From Sphaerisporangium rubeum (GTDB taxonomy: Bacteria > Actinomycetota > Actinomycetes > Streptosporangiales > Streptosporangiaceae): DNA of 64,000 nt. Every line of letters starts with the position of its first letter. Position 1 is the stretch's first letter. The stretch lies in NCBI RefSeq assembly GCF_014207705.1, contig NZ_JACHIU010000001.1, forward strand, positions 3,030,501-3,094,500. Direction: 5' to 3'. The notes under the pieces were generated by a model. The model ran no database searches, was not told the origin of the DNA, and saw only the letters and a list, made by a program, of their open reading frames with translations. The translations under genes were made by a program, and so were the position numbers. Shown one piece after another: positions 7,913-18,684 of this stretch.

Positions 7913-9396
7913 CGACGTACGGCGTCCTCGACGTCTACCGCATCGGCCCGGGCCGGCTCACCGCCGGCCTGGACGCCTCTCCGCGTCTGGACTACGACAC
8001 CCACCGGCGGGTGCACGGCCACATGCCGCGCCTGCCGATCGACGATCTCATCGCGCTCGCCGAGCTCGGCGACCTGCGCGGACGCGGCGGCGCGGGTTTC
8101 CCCTTCGCCCGCAAGCTGCGTGCCGTGGTCGACTCGGCGGGCCGCCGCGGCGCACCCATCACGGTGGTGGTCAACGCCACCGAGGGTGAGCCCGCGGCGC
8201 ACAAGGACAAGGTGCTGCTCACCCGGGCACCCCACCTGATACTGGACGGCGCGGACCTGGTGGCCCGCGCGCTGTCCGCCGTCGAGATCGTCGTCGGGGT
8301 CGCGCACGGCGGCCCGGGGGAGCGGTCCCTGCTCAACGCCATCCACGAACGCGGCATCACCGACGCCGTGCGCGTGGTGCGCATGCCGGACCGCTTCATC
8401 TCCGGCGAGGGCGGCGCGCTGGTGCGCGGCATCAACGGCGAGCGTCCCATCCCGCCGGGCCGCAAGGTGCGGTCCTCCGACCGCGGCGTCGGCGGCATGC
8501 CGACGCTGCTGTCCAACGCCGAGACCTACGCGCAGCTCGCGCTGCTCGCGATGCTCGGCGTGGACATGTACTCCTCCGTCGGCCTGCCCTCGGAACCCGG
8601 CACGGTCATGCTCAGCGTCACCGGCTCGGCCCGCCGTCCCGCGGTGGTGGAGACGCCGACCGGGGTGCGGCTGCGTGAGATCCTCGACCTGTGCGACGCC
8701 ACCGTCGGCCAGGGTGTCCTGCTCGGCGGCTACCACGGCAAGTGGATGTCCGCCGAGGCCGTCGAACGGGCCGAGGTGTCCCGCGCGGGCTTCGAGGCGC
8801 TCGGTGGAGCGCTCGGGGCCGGCATCGTGGTCCCGCTCGGCTGGGAGTCCTGTCCGCTCGGTGAGACCGCGCGGGTCGCGAGGTACATGGCCGGCCAGAG
8901 CGCCGGTCAGTGCGGTCCGTGCTACATGGGCCTGCCGGACCTCGCTCAGGCGTTCGGCGCGCTCGCCGAGGGCCACGGCCACATCGACGCTGTGCAGCGG
9001 GCCGCGGCCACCATGCGTGGCCGCGGCGCCTGCGGCCACCCGGACGGCACCTCGCGTTTCGTGCTGTCGGCCATCGACGTCTTCGCCGAGGACGTGATGA
9101 CGCACTCGGCGTACGGCACGTGCGGCCTGCCGACCAAGGGTGTGCTGCCGCTGCCGGACGAGCCGCTGTCGCGGGCCGCGGAGGCGCAGCTCATCCTGGA
9201 CTGGTCACGGTGCGAGGGTCACGGCCTGTGCTCGCTCGTGGTGCCTGAGCTCATCAAGCTCGACACCCATGGCTACCCCGTGGTGAGCACCGCGTCGGTA
9301 CCCGCCAGGCTCGAAGGAGAGGCGCGCAGGGCCATCGAGATGTGCCCCGCGCTCGCTCTGCGGCTGACGCCGGCCCCGAGCGAAAGCAGGCGGTGA
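7909..9396 (+). CDS. NuoF-like NADH-binding FMN/FeS protein fused to a C-terminal ferredoxin
   Basis: 495 residues; the GTG start overlaps the preceding stop (GTGA). The N-terminal part is the Complex I 51-kDa fold: FMN loop GRGGAGFPFARKL, NATEGEPAAHKDKVLL, GEGGALVRGINGERPIPPGRK and an SLBB-like segment. The FeS-binding tail has Cys335, Cys338 and Cys375 (GQCGPC, GACGHP). The position that is normally the first Cys of the four-Cys N3 site is Ala332. From about residue 425 there is a small ferredoxin: C435-E-G-H438-G-L-C441 and C479-P, a CX2HX2C...CP pattern typical of [3Fe-4S] or His-assisted clusters. Inferred role: NAD(P)H to FMN to FeS to ferredoxin domain to the haem membrane partner, or the reverse. 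It is not part of a nuo operon here. Confidence 0.87.
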   Translation: MTTYGVLDVYRIGPGRLTAGLDASPRLDYDTHRRVHGHMPRLPIDDLIALAELGDLRGRGGAGFPFARKLRAVVDSAGRRGAPITVVVNATEGEPAAHKDKVLLTRAPHLILDGADLVARALSAVEIVVGVAHGGPGERSLLNAIHERGITDAVRVVRMPDRFISGEGGALVRGINGERPIPPGRKVRSSDRGVGGMPTLLSNAETYAQLALLAMLGVDMYSSVGLPSEPGTVMLSVTGSARRPAVVETPTGVRLREILDLCDATVGQGVLLGGYHGKWMSAEAVERAEVSRAGFEALGGALGAGIVVPLGWESCPLGETARVARYMAGQSAGQCGPCYMGLPDLAQAFGALAEGHGHIDAVQRAAATMRGRGACGHPDGTSRFVLSAIDVFAEDVMTHSAYGTCGLPTKGVLPLPDEPLSRAAEAQLILDWSRCEGHGLCSLVVPELIKLDTHGYPVVSTASVPARLEGEARRAIEMCPALALRLTPAPSESRR

Positions 9397-9454
9397 CCCC
9401 GCGCCGTCGACGGCCCTCCCGGGTTCCCTCCCCGGTGTCCCCGGGACCGGGCCG

Positions 9455-10471
9455 TCAGGCGACGGGGATGTCCAGCAGGCGCACGCCGTCGTCCCTGACC
9501 ACCTCGAAGTGCGCGATCTCGGCGGTGGCGAGGGCCGTGCCGCCGGTGAGCCGCATGGGCTCGGGGTGGTCGGGCACGCCGAAACCGCCGCCGGAAGGCA
9601 CACGCCAGCCCGACACCACGTCGCGGTCGCCGTTGCGCGAGATCGCGACGAGGCTGCACCGCTCGGGACCGGTCACACCGCTGAGCTGGAAGGCGACCTC
9701 GGTCCCCCAGGTGCGTGCCGTCATGGCCACGGTGCCGCTGACCCCGGTGTCGGGGCTGGTGCCCTCGCGCACCAGCGGCGAGCCGGTGACCGACGGCGCG
9801 GCGACGGGAGGTGTCGTCGTGTCGCGCGGCCACACCTGCGCCGTGGTGACCCCGGCGACCGCGATCACCATGGCCGCGGCCACGCCGAGCCACAGCGCGT
9901 TGCGCCGGCGGTCGCGCACCCGCGACAGCTCGTCGTCGGAGCGTCCCGGCAGGTAGTCGAAGTCCTCGTCGCGCCGCCGGTGACCGTTGCCGGGGTACCG
10001 GCCGGGAGGCCGGCCGCTCGGCGTCCACAGGTCGCCGGCCGTGTCGTCGCGGGAGCCCGGCAGGTCGCGGCCCGCGCCTGGCAGCTCACGCACCACGCCG
10101 TCGCGCGCGTCGCGCAGCCCCCGCAGGTCGCGCGGGTCGGGCGGCAGGTCGCGCACCACCCCGTCGCGGGCCTCGCGCAGCTCACGCAGCTCGCGAGGCT
10201 CGGGGATCGAGCCGTTCACGCCGTCGCGTGCCGTCCCGTTCACGCGATATCCGGCCGCAGCGCCGCCGGGAGCGCCGAGTCCCGTGCCGTTCACCGTGCG
10301 CTTCACGTCGCGCTTGATCAGGTCGAGCGCGTCGGGGAGGTCGTACATGTCCCGTAGCTCGTCCTGGCAGCTGGCGCAGTCGAGCAGATGGCGGTCGAAC
10401 GTGGCCGAGTCCTCTTCGTTGAGAATGCCGAGGATGTAGGCCGCCACCTCGACGTGAGGGGGTGAATCCAT
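9455..10471 (-). CDS. Membrane anti-sigma factor with zinc-finger (RslA-like)
   Basis: 338 residues. The N terminus has a zinc-binding anti-sigma domain (HVEVAAYILG, then HLLDCASCQDEL), the HX3CX2C signature of ZAS factors that bind region 4 and region 2 of an ECF sigma. It is followed by a long Arg/Asp-rich linker (residues ~60-190) with repeated ELREAR/DLRGLRDARDGVVR units, a single membrane helix (NALWLGVAAAMVIAVAGVTTAQVW) and an extracytoplasmic domain of ~100 residues. It lies 7 bases after the sigma gene, with GAGGGGGTGA at the sigma 3' end serving as its ribosome-binding site. This is the classic co-transcribed sigma/anti-sigma arrangement. The linker is longer than in mycobacterial RslA. 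Confidence 0.9.
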   Translation of the reverse strand: MDSPPHVEVAAYILGILNEEDSATFDRHLLDCASCQDELRDMYDLPDALDLIKRDVKRTVNGTGLGAPGGAAAGYRVNGTARDGVNGSIPEPRELRELREARDGVVRDLPPDPRDLRGLRDARDGVVRELPGAGRDLPGSRDDTAGDLWTPSGRPPGRYPGNGHRRRDEDFDYLPGRSDDELSRVRDRRRNALWLGVAAAMVIAVAGVTTAQVWPRDTTTPPVAAPSVTGSPLVREGTSPDTGVSGTVAMTARTWGTEVAFQLSGVTGPERCSLVAISRNGDRDVVSGWRVPSGGGFGVPDHPEPMRLTGGTALATAEIAHFEVVRDDGVRLLDIPVA

Positions 10472-10478
10472 CAGCCGG

Positions 10479-11048
10479 TCACCCCCTCTCCTTCATCGTC
10501 TTCTGCAGGGCGCGGAGCGCGTAGTACACCCGGGACTTGACCGTCCCGGGTGGCACCCCCAGCACTTCCGCCGCCTCATTGATCGTACGGTCGTGAAGGT
10601 ACGTCTGCACGAGCGCTTCCCGATGCTCCTCGGAAAGGCTGTACAGGGCTTCGGACACCACCATCGCGGACAACATGGGCTCAGACCCGTCCGGGATGGC
10701 GACGGTGTCCAGCTTGTCGGGCTCCACCTCCTGAGGGCGGACCGAACGCTGGCGATGGGTGTCGATGACGATGCGGCGAGCCACCGTCATCAGCCATGCC
10801 CACAGCAGACCGGGTTCCCGGTTCAGTTTGCCCGCGTTCCGCCACGCGCGGAAGACGGTCTCCTGGACGACGTCCTCTGCCCATTGCTGGTCACCTCCCG
10901 TCAGTCTGCGCACGTTGCGCAGAAGGGGCCCGCCGAACTCGCGGTAGAGCGTCGCGACCAGTTGCTCATCGGAGTCGTCGTGTGCTTCTTCCGGCCCGGA
11001 CCGGACACTGCGATGACGCTGCACAGGCACATGGTGGCAGTGGATCAC
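10479..11048 (-). CDS. ECF RNA polymerase sigma factor (SigL-like)
   Basis: 189 residues. Region 2 is visible as LYREFGGPLLRNVRRLTGG to WLMTVARRIVIDTHRQR. Region 4 is LYSLSEEHREALVQTYLHDRT plus the helix-turn-helix INEAAEVLGVPPGTVKSRVYYALRAL. Immediate downstream coupling to a zinc anti-sigma and the short length make it a group-IV (ECF) sigma. Resemblance to mycobacterial SigL/SigK types is inference, supported by a SigL-like promoter in front of the divergent DUF4142 gene. The start used is a GTG without an obvious Shine-Dalgarno; two further in-frame GTG codons within ten residues are alternatives. Confidence 0.92.
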   Translation of the reverse strand: MIHCHHVPVQRHRSVRSGPEEAHDDSDEQLVATLYREFGGPLLRNVRRLTGGDQQWAEDVVQETVFRAWRNAGKLNREPGLLWAWLMTVARRIVIDTHRQRSVRPQEVEPDKLDTVAIPDGSEPMLSAMVVSEALYSLSEEHREALVQTYLHDRTINEAAEVLGVPPGTVKSRVYYALRALQKTMKERG

Positions 11049-11105
11049 CCGTCTCGGTACGTAAATTGCACAACTTCCACAAAATTAGGAAATCTCGCCC
11101 CAACC

Positions 11106-11133
11106 TGAACCCGTCTCGCTCCCGCCGCGTACC
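11106..11133 (+). promoter_or_regulatory. Candidate SigL-type ECF promoter (TGAACC-N16-CGTACC)
   Basis: TGAACC (-35) and CGTACC (-10) are separated by 16 bases. This fits the published mycobacterial SigL consensus TGAACC-N16-18-CGT. It lies about 64 bases before the GTG of the DUF4142 gene and points toward it. The divergent ECF sigma gene is the natural candidate to read it. The match is by eye and not statistically tested. Confidence 0.5.
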
Positions 11134-11196
11134 TCCCTGCGAACAAGCGCGCGCAAACGGGACAACGGGACATGCAAGGAAGGGAGAGGGCGTTCG

Positions 11197-11838
11197 GTGA
11201 ACCGGCTTCAGTTCAGGCCCATGAGGCTCATCGAGGTGCTCGGCGCACTGACATTCCTGGTGGTGGCCACCATCACGGTGCTGACCATCGCCCCGAACGC
11301 CATCAGGTCGGCGAGCGGCGATTCACCGGCGGACTGGTCCACCACCGAGTCCGGACCCGTCGGGCCGGCCGACCGCGACTTCCTCACGAAGGTGCGCCAG
11401 GCCGGTCTGTGGGAGATCCCGACCGGTCAGCAGGCGCAGGAACGGGCCTCCAGCCAGCGGGTCAAGGAGGTCGGGCTCATGCTCGCCGCCGACCACACCA
11501 AGCTCGACGAGCAGGTGCGCGCGCTGGCCGCGAAGCTCAACGTGAAGATCCCGAGCACCCCGAACGCCGACCAGCAGGGATGGATGAACGAGCTGTCCCA
11601 GCTTGAGGGTGAGGCGTACGACAAGGTGTTCGCCGACCGCCTGCGCGCGGCCCACGGCAAGGTCTTCGCCGCCGTGGCGCTGGTGCGCGCCGGTACCAAG
11701 AACGACGAGATCCGCGCGTTCGCGCAGGTAGCGGTCGATGTGGTGATGAAGCACATGACGCTTCTCGAAAGCACCGGCAAGGTCGACTACGCCGCGCTGC
11801 CGACGCCGCCGCCTCCCTCTCCTGCTCCTCCCAAGTAA
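11197..11838 (+). CDS. DUF4142 family exported/anchored protein
   Basis: 213 residues. An N-terminal hydrophobic helix (about residues 11-31) acts as anchor or uncleaved signal. A helical ferritin-like DUF4142 domain follows (DRDFLTKVRQAGLWEIPTGQQAQERA, then LAADHTKLDEQVRALAAKL and RAAHGKVFAAVALVRAGTKNDEIRAFAQ), and the C terminus is Pro-rich. The domain is known as a four-helix bundle; its biochemical role is unresolved. A strong GGAAGGGAGAGGG precedes the GTG start. It is divergent from the ECF sigma and follows a SigL-like promoter, so it is probably part of that envelope-stress regulon. Confidence 0.85.
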   Translation: MNRLQFRPMRLIEVLGALTFLVVATITVLTIAPNAIRSASGDSPADWSTTESGPVGPADRDFLTKVRQAGLWEIPTGQQAQERASSQRVKEVGLMLAADHTKLDEQVRALAAKLNVKIPSTPNADQQGWMNELSQLEGEAYDKVFADRLRAAHGKVFAAVALVRAGTKNDEIRAFAQVAVDVVMKHMTLLESTGKVDYAALPTPPPPSPAPPK

Positions 11839-11868
11839 GGGACCACGAGGCCCGCGCGGTGCACCGCG

Positions 11869-11901
11869 CCACCCGACGGCCACCCGACGGCCACCCGACG
11901 G
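11869..11901. repeat. Perfect 11-bp tandem repeat (CCACCCGACGG x3)
   Basis: Three identical head-to-tail 11-base units lie just after the stop of the DUF4142 gene and before the terminator hairpin. They are non-coding. The array is short and may vary in copy number between strains. Confidence 0.8.
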
Positions 11902-11925
11902 CGCGGACCACCGCCAAAAGCCGGC

Positions 11926-11969
11926 GGCCGGCCCGGCGAGGGGATCCACCTCCCTCTCGCCGGCCGGCC
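11926..11969. terminator. Bidirectional hairpin between convergent genes
   Basis: GGCCGGCCCGGCGAG pairs with CTCGCCGGCCGGCC (14 pairs, one bulged C) around a 15-base loop. It sits between the ends of the convergent DUF4142 and GMC genes. There is no T-tract, as is common for actinobacterial terminators. Confidence 0.6.
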
Positions 11970-11986
11970 GCCTCGGGGTTTCCGCC

Positions 11987-14383
<2,397 letters not shown>

Positions 14384-14392
14384 CTTGGTGCC

Positions 14393-15493
14393 TCAGCCCG
14401 CGTGGCGCTTCAGGAAGTCGAGGACGCGCGGGAACACGTCCACGTGCGCGTTCTTCCCGATCAGCGGGTCGATGTGCCCGTACCCCGGCAGCACCTGCAG
14501 CTCGTGCCGGCCCGGAGCGCGCTTGGAGAGGACACGGTGGCACACGATGTTGGAGTCGGTGAACACGTCGTTGTGGTCACCGGTGACGAACAGCACGGGG
14601 GTCTCGATCCGCCCCGCGCCGGCCAGATAGTCGTCGGGCAGGGACGCGAGCCGCGGCTCCCCGGGGTCGCACTTCACCGCGCGTCCCGCACGCACCATCT
14701 TGACGATGTGCCGGTAGTAGTTCACGTCGACCGCACCGTTCAGGTCGGCGAGCCGTTCGTGCAGATGGGTCTCCGGCGCCAGGTTGCCGTGACGGTACAT
14801 CGCCGGCTTGCCGCTGCCCCACATGAAGCTCTGCATGTGGCACGCGGGTTCGCGGCACTCGGGATGGAAGAGCGACACCGCGCGGGCCAGCATGCGGCGC
14901 CGGCTGAACGCCGGAGCGCCGGCGAACCGCGGGTCGAGGTACGGCAGCCCCAGGCCGTACTCCAGCAGCGGCGGGCCGAAGCGGAGCTTGACGCGGGCCC
15001 AGGAGGGAACGCGCGGGGTCAGCCCCACGCTGTTGGCGACCATGCTCGTGACGCCGGTGACGGCCCCGCCGAACAGGCTCATCATGAACGACACCGAGCC
15101 CAGGCAGTGCGCGATGACATGGATCCGCCGTGCCCCAACGTGACGGCGGAGCTCTGCCAAGGCTGCCGGATGATCGAAGGCCGCGATGTCGTCCAGGGTG
15201 AACCGCCGGGTCTCCATGTTGTAGGGGAACCGGTTGCTCATGCGGAAGTCGAGCGTCCAGACGTCGGTGAAGCCGCTGTCCAGCAAGAAGCTCACCAGGT
15301 TGTGGTGCTCCGGCATGATGAACATGTCGCTGGACGAGGTCAGGCCGTGGACGAGCAGCACGACGTCATCGCTTTCCCCCGTTCGGAAGCGAGTGAGCGC
15401 CAGGCCGAGCTCGTCCTCGGTCGAGAACGGATGCACCGAGATCTCGGCCCCCGGCACGCCGTCAAGCGTGAAGCGCGAAATGCGGTGTTCCAT
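14393..15493 (-). CDS. Alpha/beta-fold hydrolase with cysteine in the nucleophile elbow
   Basis: 366 residues from the ATG preceded by AGGAGG at 8-base spacing. The oxyanion motif is LLVHGLTSSSD. The nucleophile elbow reads A-H-C130-L-G-S, so Cys replaces the usual Ser of GxSxG. The late acid (FVTGDHNDVF) and His (GYGHIDPLIG) segments are present. Several Cys and aromatic residues lie in a long cap region (about 175-250). It is upstream of, and evidently co-transcribed with, the GMC oxidoreductase; the pair may process an ester or lactone of the same substrate. No signal peptide is seen. Whether Cys130 is catalytic is not known. Confidence 0.83.
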   Translation of the reverse strand: MEHRISRFTLDGVPGAEISVHPFSTEDELGLALTRFRTGESDDVVLLVHGLTSSSDMFIMPEHHNLVSFLLDSGFTDVWTLDFRMSNRFPYNMETRRFTLDDIAAFDHPAALAELRRHVGARRIHVIAHCLGSVSFMMSLFGGAVTGVTSMVANSVGLTPRVPSWARVKLRFGPPLLEYGLGLPYLDPRFAGAPAFSRRRMLARAVSLFHPECREPACHMQSFMWGSGKPAMYRHGNLAPETHLHERLADLNGAVDVNYYRHIVKMVRAGRAVKCDPGEPRLASLPDDYLAGAGRIETPVLFVTGDHNDVFTDSNIVCHRVLSKRAPGRHELQVLPGYGHIDPLIGKNAHVDVFPRVLDFLKRHAG

Positions 15494-15566
15494 CTGACCG
15501 TCCTCCTGGTCTCGACCCACCTCAAACAATGCCAACAGCCCGCCACGTACGGCATCGTGGAAACCC

Positions 15567-15580
15567 CGTACATACGTACG
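15567..15580. promoter_or_regulatory. Operator-like palindromic stretch upstream of the hydrolase-GMC operon
   Basis: CGTACATACGTACG contains nested near-palindromes around ACGTACG in the 119-base gap between the LAL gene and the hydrolase. It could be a binding site for the adjacent LuxR-type regulator, but this is only positional inference. Confidence 0.25.
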
Positions 15581-15612
15581 TGACGAGGGGCTTACCGACT
15601 CCTGGTCCCCCC

Positions 15613-18516
15613 TCAGAGCCCGCCCCGGTTCAGTTTGGTGGCGACACCCACGCGTGAGGTGACGCCGAGTTTCGCGAACACATGCGACAGATGTGTCTCC
15701 ACGGTACGCACGCTGAGGAAGAGTTGCGCGGCGATGAGCTGGTTGGTGAGACCTTCGGCGACGAGTTGAGCGATCTCGGTCTCTCTGGGGGACAGCCCGA
15801 ACGGCCCGGACGCCTGGCCCGCGCCGCCGCCGGCCGACACCCGCACCCCGAGCCTGCGCTGCGCGCGTGCGACCTGCGCCGCGAGTGCCTTCGCCTCCGA
15901 TGCGGCGAAGATCTCGCTGGCGTCGCGCAGCCGCGCGCGTGCCTCGCCGCGTTCGCCTGCCTCCCCGTAGGCGGTTCCCGCGAGCAGCAGCGCACGTCCG
16001 GCGTCGATCCGGCGTTCCCCGGCGGCGAGCATCCCGGCGGCCCGGTCGGCGAGCCCGGCCGCGGCCATCGGGTCGGCGGCGCGCACGGCGTGGGCCTCGG
16101 CGAGGGGGACCAGGCCGGAGAACGCCGGCAGTTCCGGCTGGACGAGGGTGGCGGCGCGCTCCGCGTACGACGCGGCGGCCTCGTGGCGGCCACGCGCGGC
16201 CTCGGCATAGGCGAGGTACTCGCAGCAGATCAGCAGGTTGCCCTTGTCCAGGCGGGGTTCGACGAAGCCGTCGCAGGCCTCCAGGAGCAGTGCGATGCCG
16301 TCGTCGTGGCGTCCGGCGCAGACCAGGGCCGCGCCGAGGGCTTGGCGGGCCAGGTTGCCGGACACCTCGCCACGGTCGACCCCTGTGCTGACCGCCTCCT
16401 CACCCGCCAGGATCGCGGCGTCGTGGTCGCCGGACCAGGTCAGCGCCAGGCAGAGTCCGGTGAGCGCGAACACCGCCTGTTGCCGCGACTCGAGCAGCCG
16501 TGCGCCTTCCACCGACTCCTCGGCGGTGTCGAGCGCCTCCGGAAGCCGGCCGAGGACGATCAGAACACGGACCCGGCCCGCGAGCAGGTGGGTCAGGATG
16601 TAGTCCTGGCCGGTGGCCCGGGCCACCGCGGCGGCGCGGCCGAAGTGGCGCAGCGCCACCGAATACCTCCCGATGTGGCTCCCGGCCCAGCAGGTCCAGG
16701 CGACCGCGTCCAGCCATTCGGCCAGGTGCTCGTCCAGCGCCTCGGTGATCAGGCGGTCGGCCGCGTCGGCGAGCCGCAGCGCCTCGGTGAGGCGTCCCGC
16801 CGCGTACGCCGGCATGGGACGCAGCGCCGCGACCGCCATGGCGAGGCCCGGCGGCCAGTCCTCCTCGTACTCCGGCATCAGGTCGAGCACGGCCTGCGCG
16901 GCGCGGAAGTCGGCGCGCATCATGCTCTCGGCGACCAGGCGCATGCGCAGCGGGATGGCGACCGGGCTGTGGGGGTCCGGCATGCGGCGCAACTCGTCCA
17001 GCAGCAGCGCTCTGGCCTCAAGGGGACGGTCGAGCTGGCGTTCCATCAACGCGCACCAGCGCGTGGCGCGCGCGCGGCGCGCGTAATCGTCCTCGGGGAG
17101 CAGGCGCAGCAGTTCACGAGCGGTGTCGCGGCTCTCGCTGAGTTTCCCGCTGATGCCGAGCGCGCGGCTGAGCTCCATGAGCAGTTCCAGCCGTTCCTCC
17201 AGGTTCCCGGGTTCCGCCGGCATGAGGTCCAGGGCCTTGCGCAGCCAGTGCGCGGCGGTCACCGGTGACTGCGCGCCGACGGTGCGGGCCGCCTCCACCA
17301 GCGCGGAGACGGCACGCCGGTCGCCGAAAACGCCGGAACGCTCGATGTGGTGGGCCCGCACGATCGCAGGAGCGCCGAGATCGGCCAGGTGCGCGGCCAG
17401 GCGCGCGTGCGCGGCCAGGCGCCAGCCCGCGGCGGCCGACTCGTAGGCGGCCTGGCGCACCAGCGAGTGGCGGAAACGGAACCTGCCGCCGGCGCCGGGA
17501 CGCACGATGTCACGGAGGAACAGGTCGTCCAGCGCGTCCAGGGCCTGCGCCGCATCGACCTCGGCCGCGACCGCGGCGAGCGCGGGCTCGAACTCGTCGG
17601 CGGTGACGGCGGCGGCCTGAGCGACCAGCAGCGAGGCCGGCGCGAGGTCCCCGAGCTCCACCTGCAGCGCGGCGCGTACGGTGGGGGGAAGCTCGCCGAC
17701 GCTCAGCCGGCTCATCTTGGCCAGGGCTTCCAGGTAGAACGGGTTGCCGCCGCTGGCCTCGAACAGCGCGGCGCGGCGGCTGCGGTTCACCGCCGGGCCG
17801 AGGAACTGTTCCACCTCGTCCTCGTCGAGCGGGCCGACCGTCACCTCGCCGCCACGCGCGCCGGCGCTGCGCGCGAGCGCCGCGAGCCGCGGCGTCGCCT
17901 GCGCCGGCCGGTAGGCCACCGCGACCAGCACGCGTCCGCGCGGCGGGTGCCGCACCAGGTGGTCCAGGAACTCCGCCGAGCCGTCGTCGGCCCAGTGCAC
18001 GTCGTCCAGGATCAGTGCGAGGCCCGAAGGGGAGGCCAGCTCGTCGATGAGCTGGCGCAGCGCGCGGTACAGCCGGTACCGCACCATGCCGGGCTGGCCG
18101 GCCTCCTGGCCGGCGTCGGCCGCCTCGTGCGGCATCTTGGCCGCGAGCGCGGGGAACACCGTCGCCAGCAGCCGCGCCTGCCCCGCGCCGAGCCGGCCCG
18201 ACAACTCGTCCCTGCGGGCCTCCAGGTGGTCGTCCAGCGCGTCCACCAGCGCGCTGAACGGCATGGCCTGCTCGAACTCCGCCGCTCTGCCCCATAGCGT
18301 GGTCAGGCCGCCTTTGCCGGCCATGTCCGCCAGCTCGGCCAGCAGACGCGTCTTGCCGGCACCCGGCTCGCCGACCATGGCACGGAACTGGAAACCGTGC
18401 GCCACGGCCGCGTCGACGCTCTGCGAGAAGGCATGTAACGCGTCTCGCCGGCCGACGAGGGGGCTGACGGAGCGGACCGGCCCATGGCGGTCCGGTAGAG
18501 CCTCACGACCGTTCAT
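15613..18516 (-). CDS. LAL-type LuxR family transcriptional regulator (AAA ATPase)
   Basis: About 967 residues from the ATG giving MNGREALPDRHG. The N-terminal ATPase domain has Walker A (MVGEPGAGKTRLL) and Walker B (LALILDDVHWAD). A long helical TPR-like middle follows, and the protein ends in a LuxR helix-turn-helix (LSPRETEIAQLVAEGLTNQLIAAQLFLSVRTVETHLSHVFAKLGV). This is the MalT/LAL architecture, where an inducer and ATP switch the protein to an activator. The gene lies directly upstream of, and on the same strand as, the hydrolase-GMC pair, which is its most likely target. Inducer unknown. An upstream in-frame ATG would add 27 poorly conserved residues. Confidence 0.92.
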   Translation of the reverse strand: MNGREALPDRHGPVRSVSPLVGRRDALHAFSQSVDAAVAHGFQFRAMVGEPGAGKTRLLAELADMAGKGGLTTLWGRAAEFEQAMPFSALVDALDDHLEARRDELSGRLGAGQARLLATVFPALAAKMPHEAADAGQEAGQPGMVRYRLYRALRQLIDELASPSGLALILDDVHWADDGSAEFLDHLVRHPPRGRVLVAVAYRPAQATPRLAALARSAGARGGEVTVGPLDEDEVEQFLGPAVNRSRRAALFEASGGNPFYLEALAKMSRLSVGELPPTVRAALQVELGDLAPASLLVAQAAAVTADEFEPALAAVAAEVDAAQALDALDDLFLRDIVRPGAGGRFRFRHSLVRQAAYESAAAGWRLAAHARLAAHLADLGAPAIVRAHHIERSGVFGDRRAVSALVEAARTVGAQSPVTAAHWLRKALDLMPAEPGNLEERLELLMELSRALGISGKLSESRDTARELLRLLPEDDYARRARATRWCALMERQLDRPLEARALLLDELRRMPDPHSPVAIPLRMRLVAESMMRADFRAAQAVLDLMPEYEEDWPPGLAMAVAALRPMPAYAAGRLTEALRLADAADRLITEALDEHLAEWLDAVAWTCWAGSHIGRYSVALRHFGRAAAVARATGQDYILTHLLAGRVRVLIVLGRLPEALDTAEESVEGARLLESRQQAVFALTGLCLALTWSGDHDAAILAGEEAVSTGVDRGEVSGNLARQALGAALVCAGRHDDGIALLLEACDGFVEPRLDKGNLLICCEYLAYAEAARGRHEAAASYAERAATLVQPELPAFSGLVPLAEAHAVRAADPMAAAGLADRAAGMLAAGERRIDAGRALLLAGTAYGEAGERGEARARLRDASEIFAASEAKALAAQVARAQRRLGVRVSAGGGAGQASGPFGLSPRETEIAQLVAEGLTNQLIAAQLFLSVRTVETHLSHVFAKLGVTSRVGVATKLNRGGL

Positions 18517-18684
18517 GTCTGTACCCCACAGCGTGACGGAACACCAGGAACAGCCACGCCGCAATCCATTTGTGCCAGGGACTTTCGCGCGCGGCACCCC
18601 GAGGCGCCGAGCGCGCGTTGCCAGAGAGCGCCGTGCCGGCGCCTCTGGAGCATGATTTTGTCGTAATACTGGCGGGTAGCGGGT

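Noticed and set aside
7909-9396. Part of a Complex I (nuo) operon
   Set aside because: No other nuo genes are adjacent, the N3 Cys set is incomplete and a ferredoxin is fused, so it is not the respiratory NuoF.
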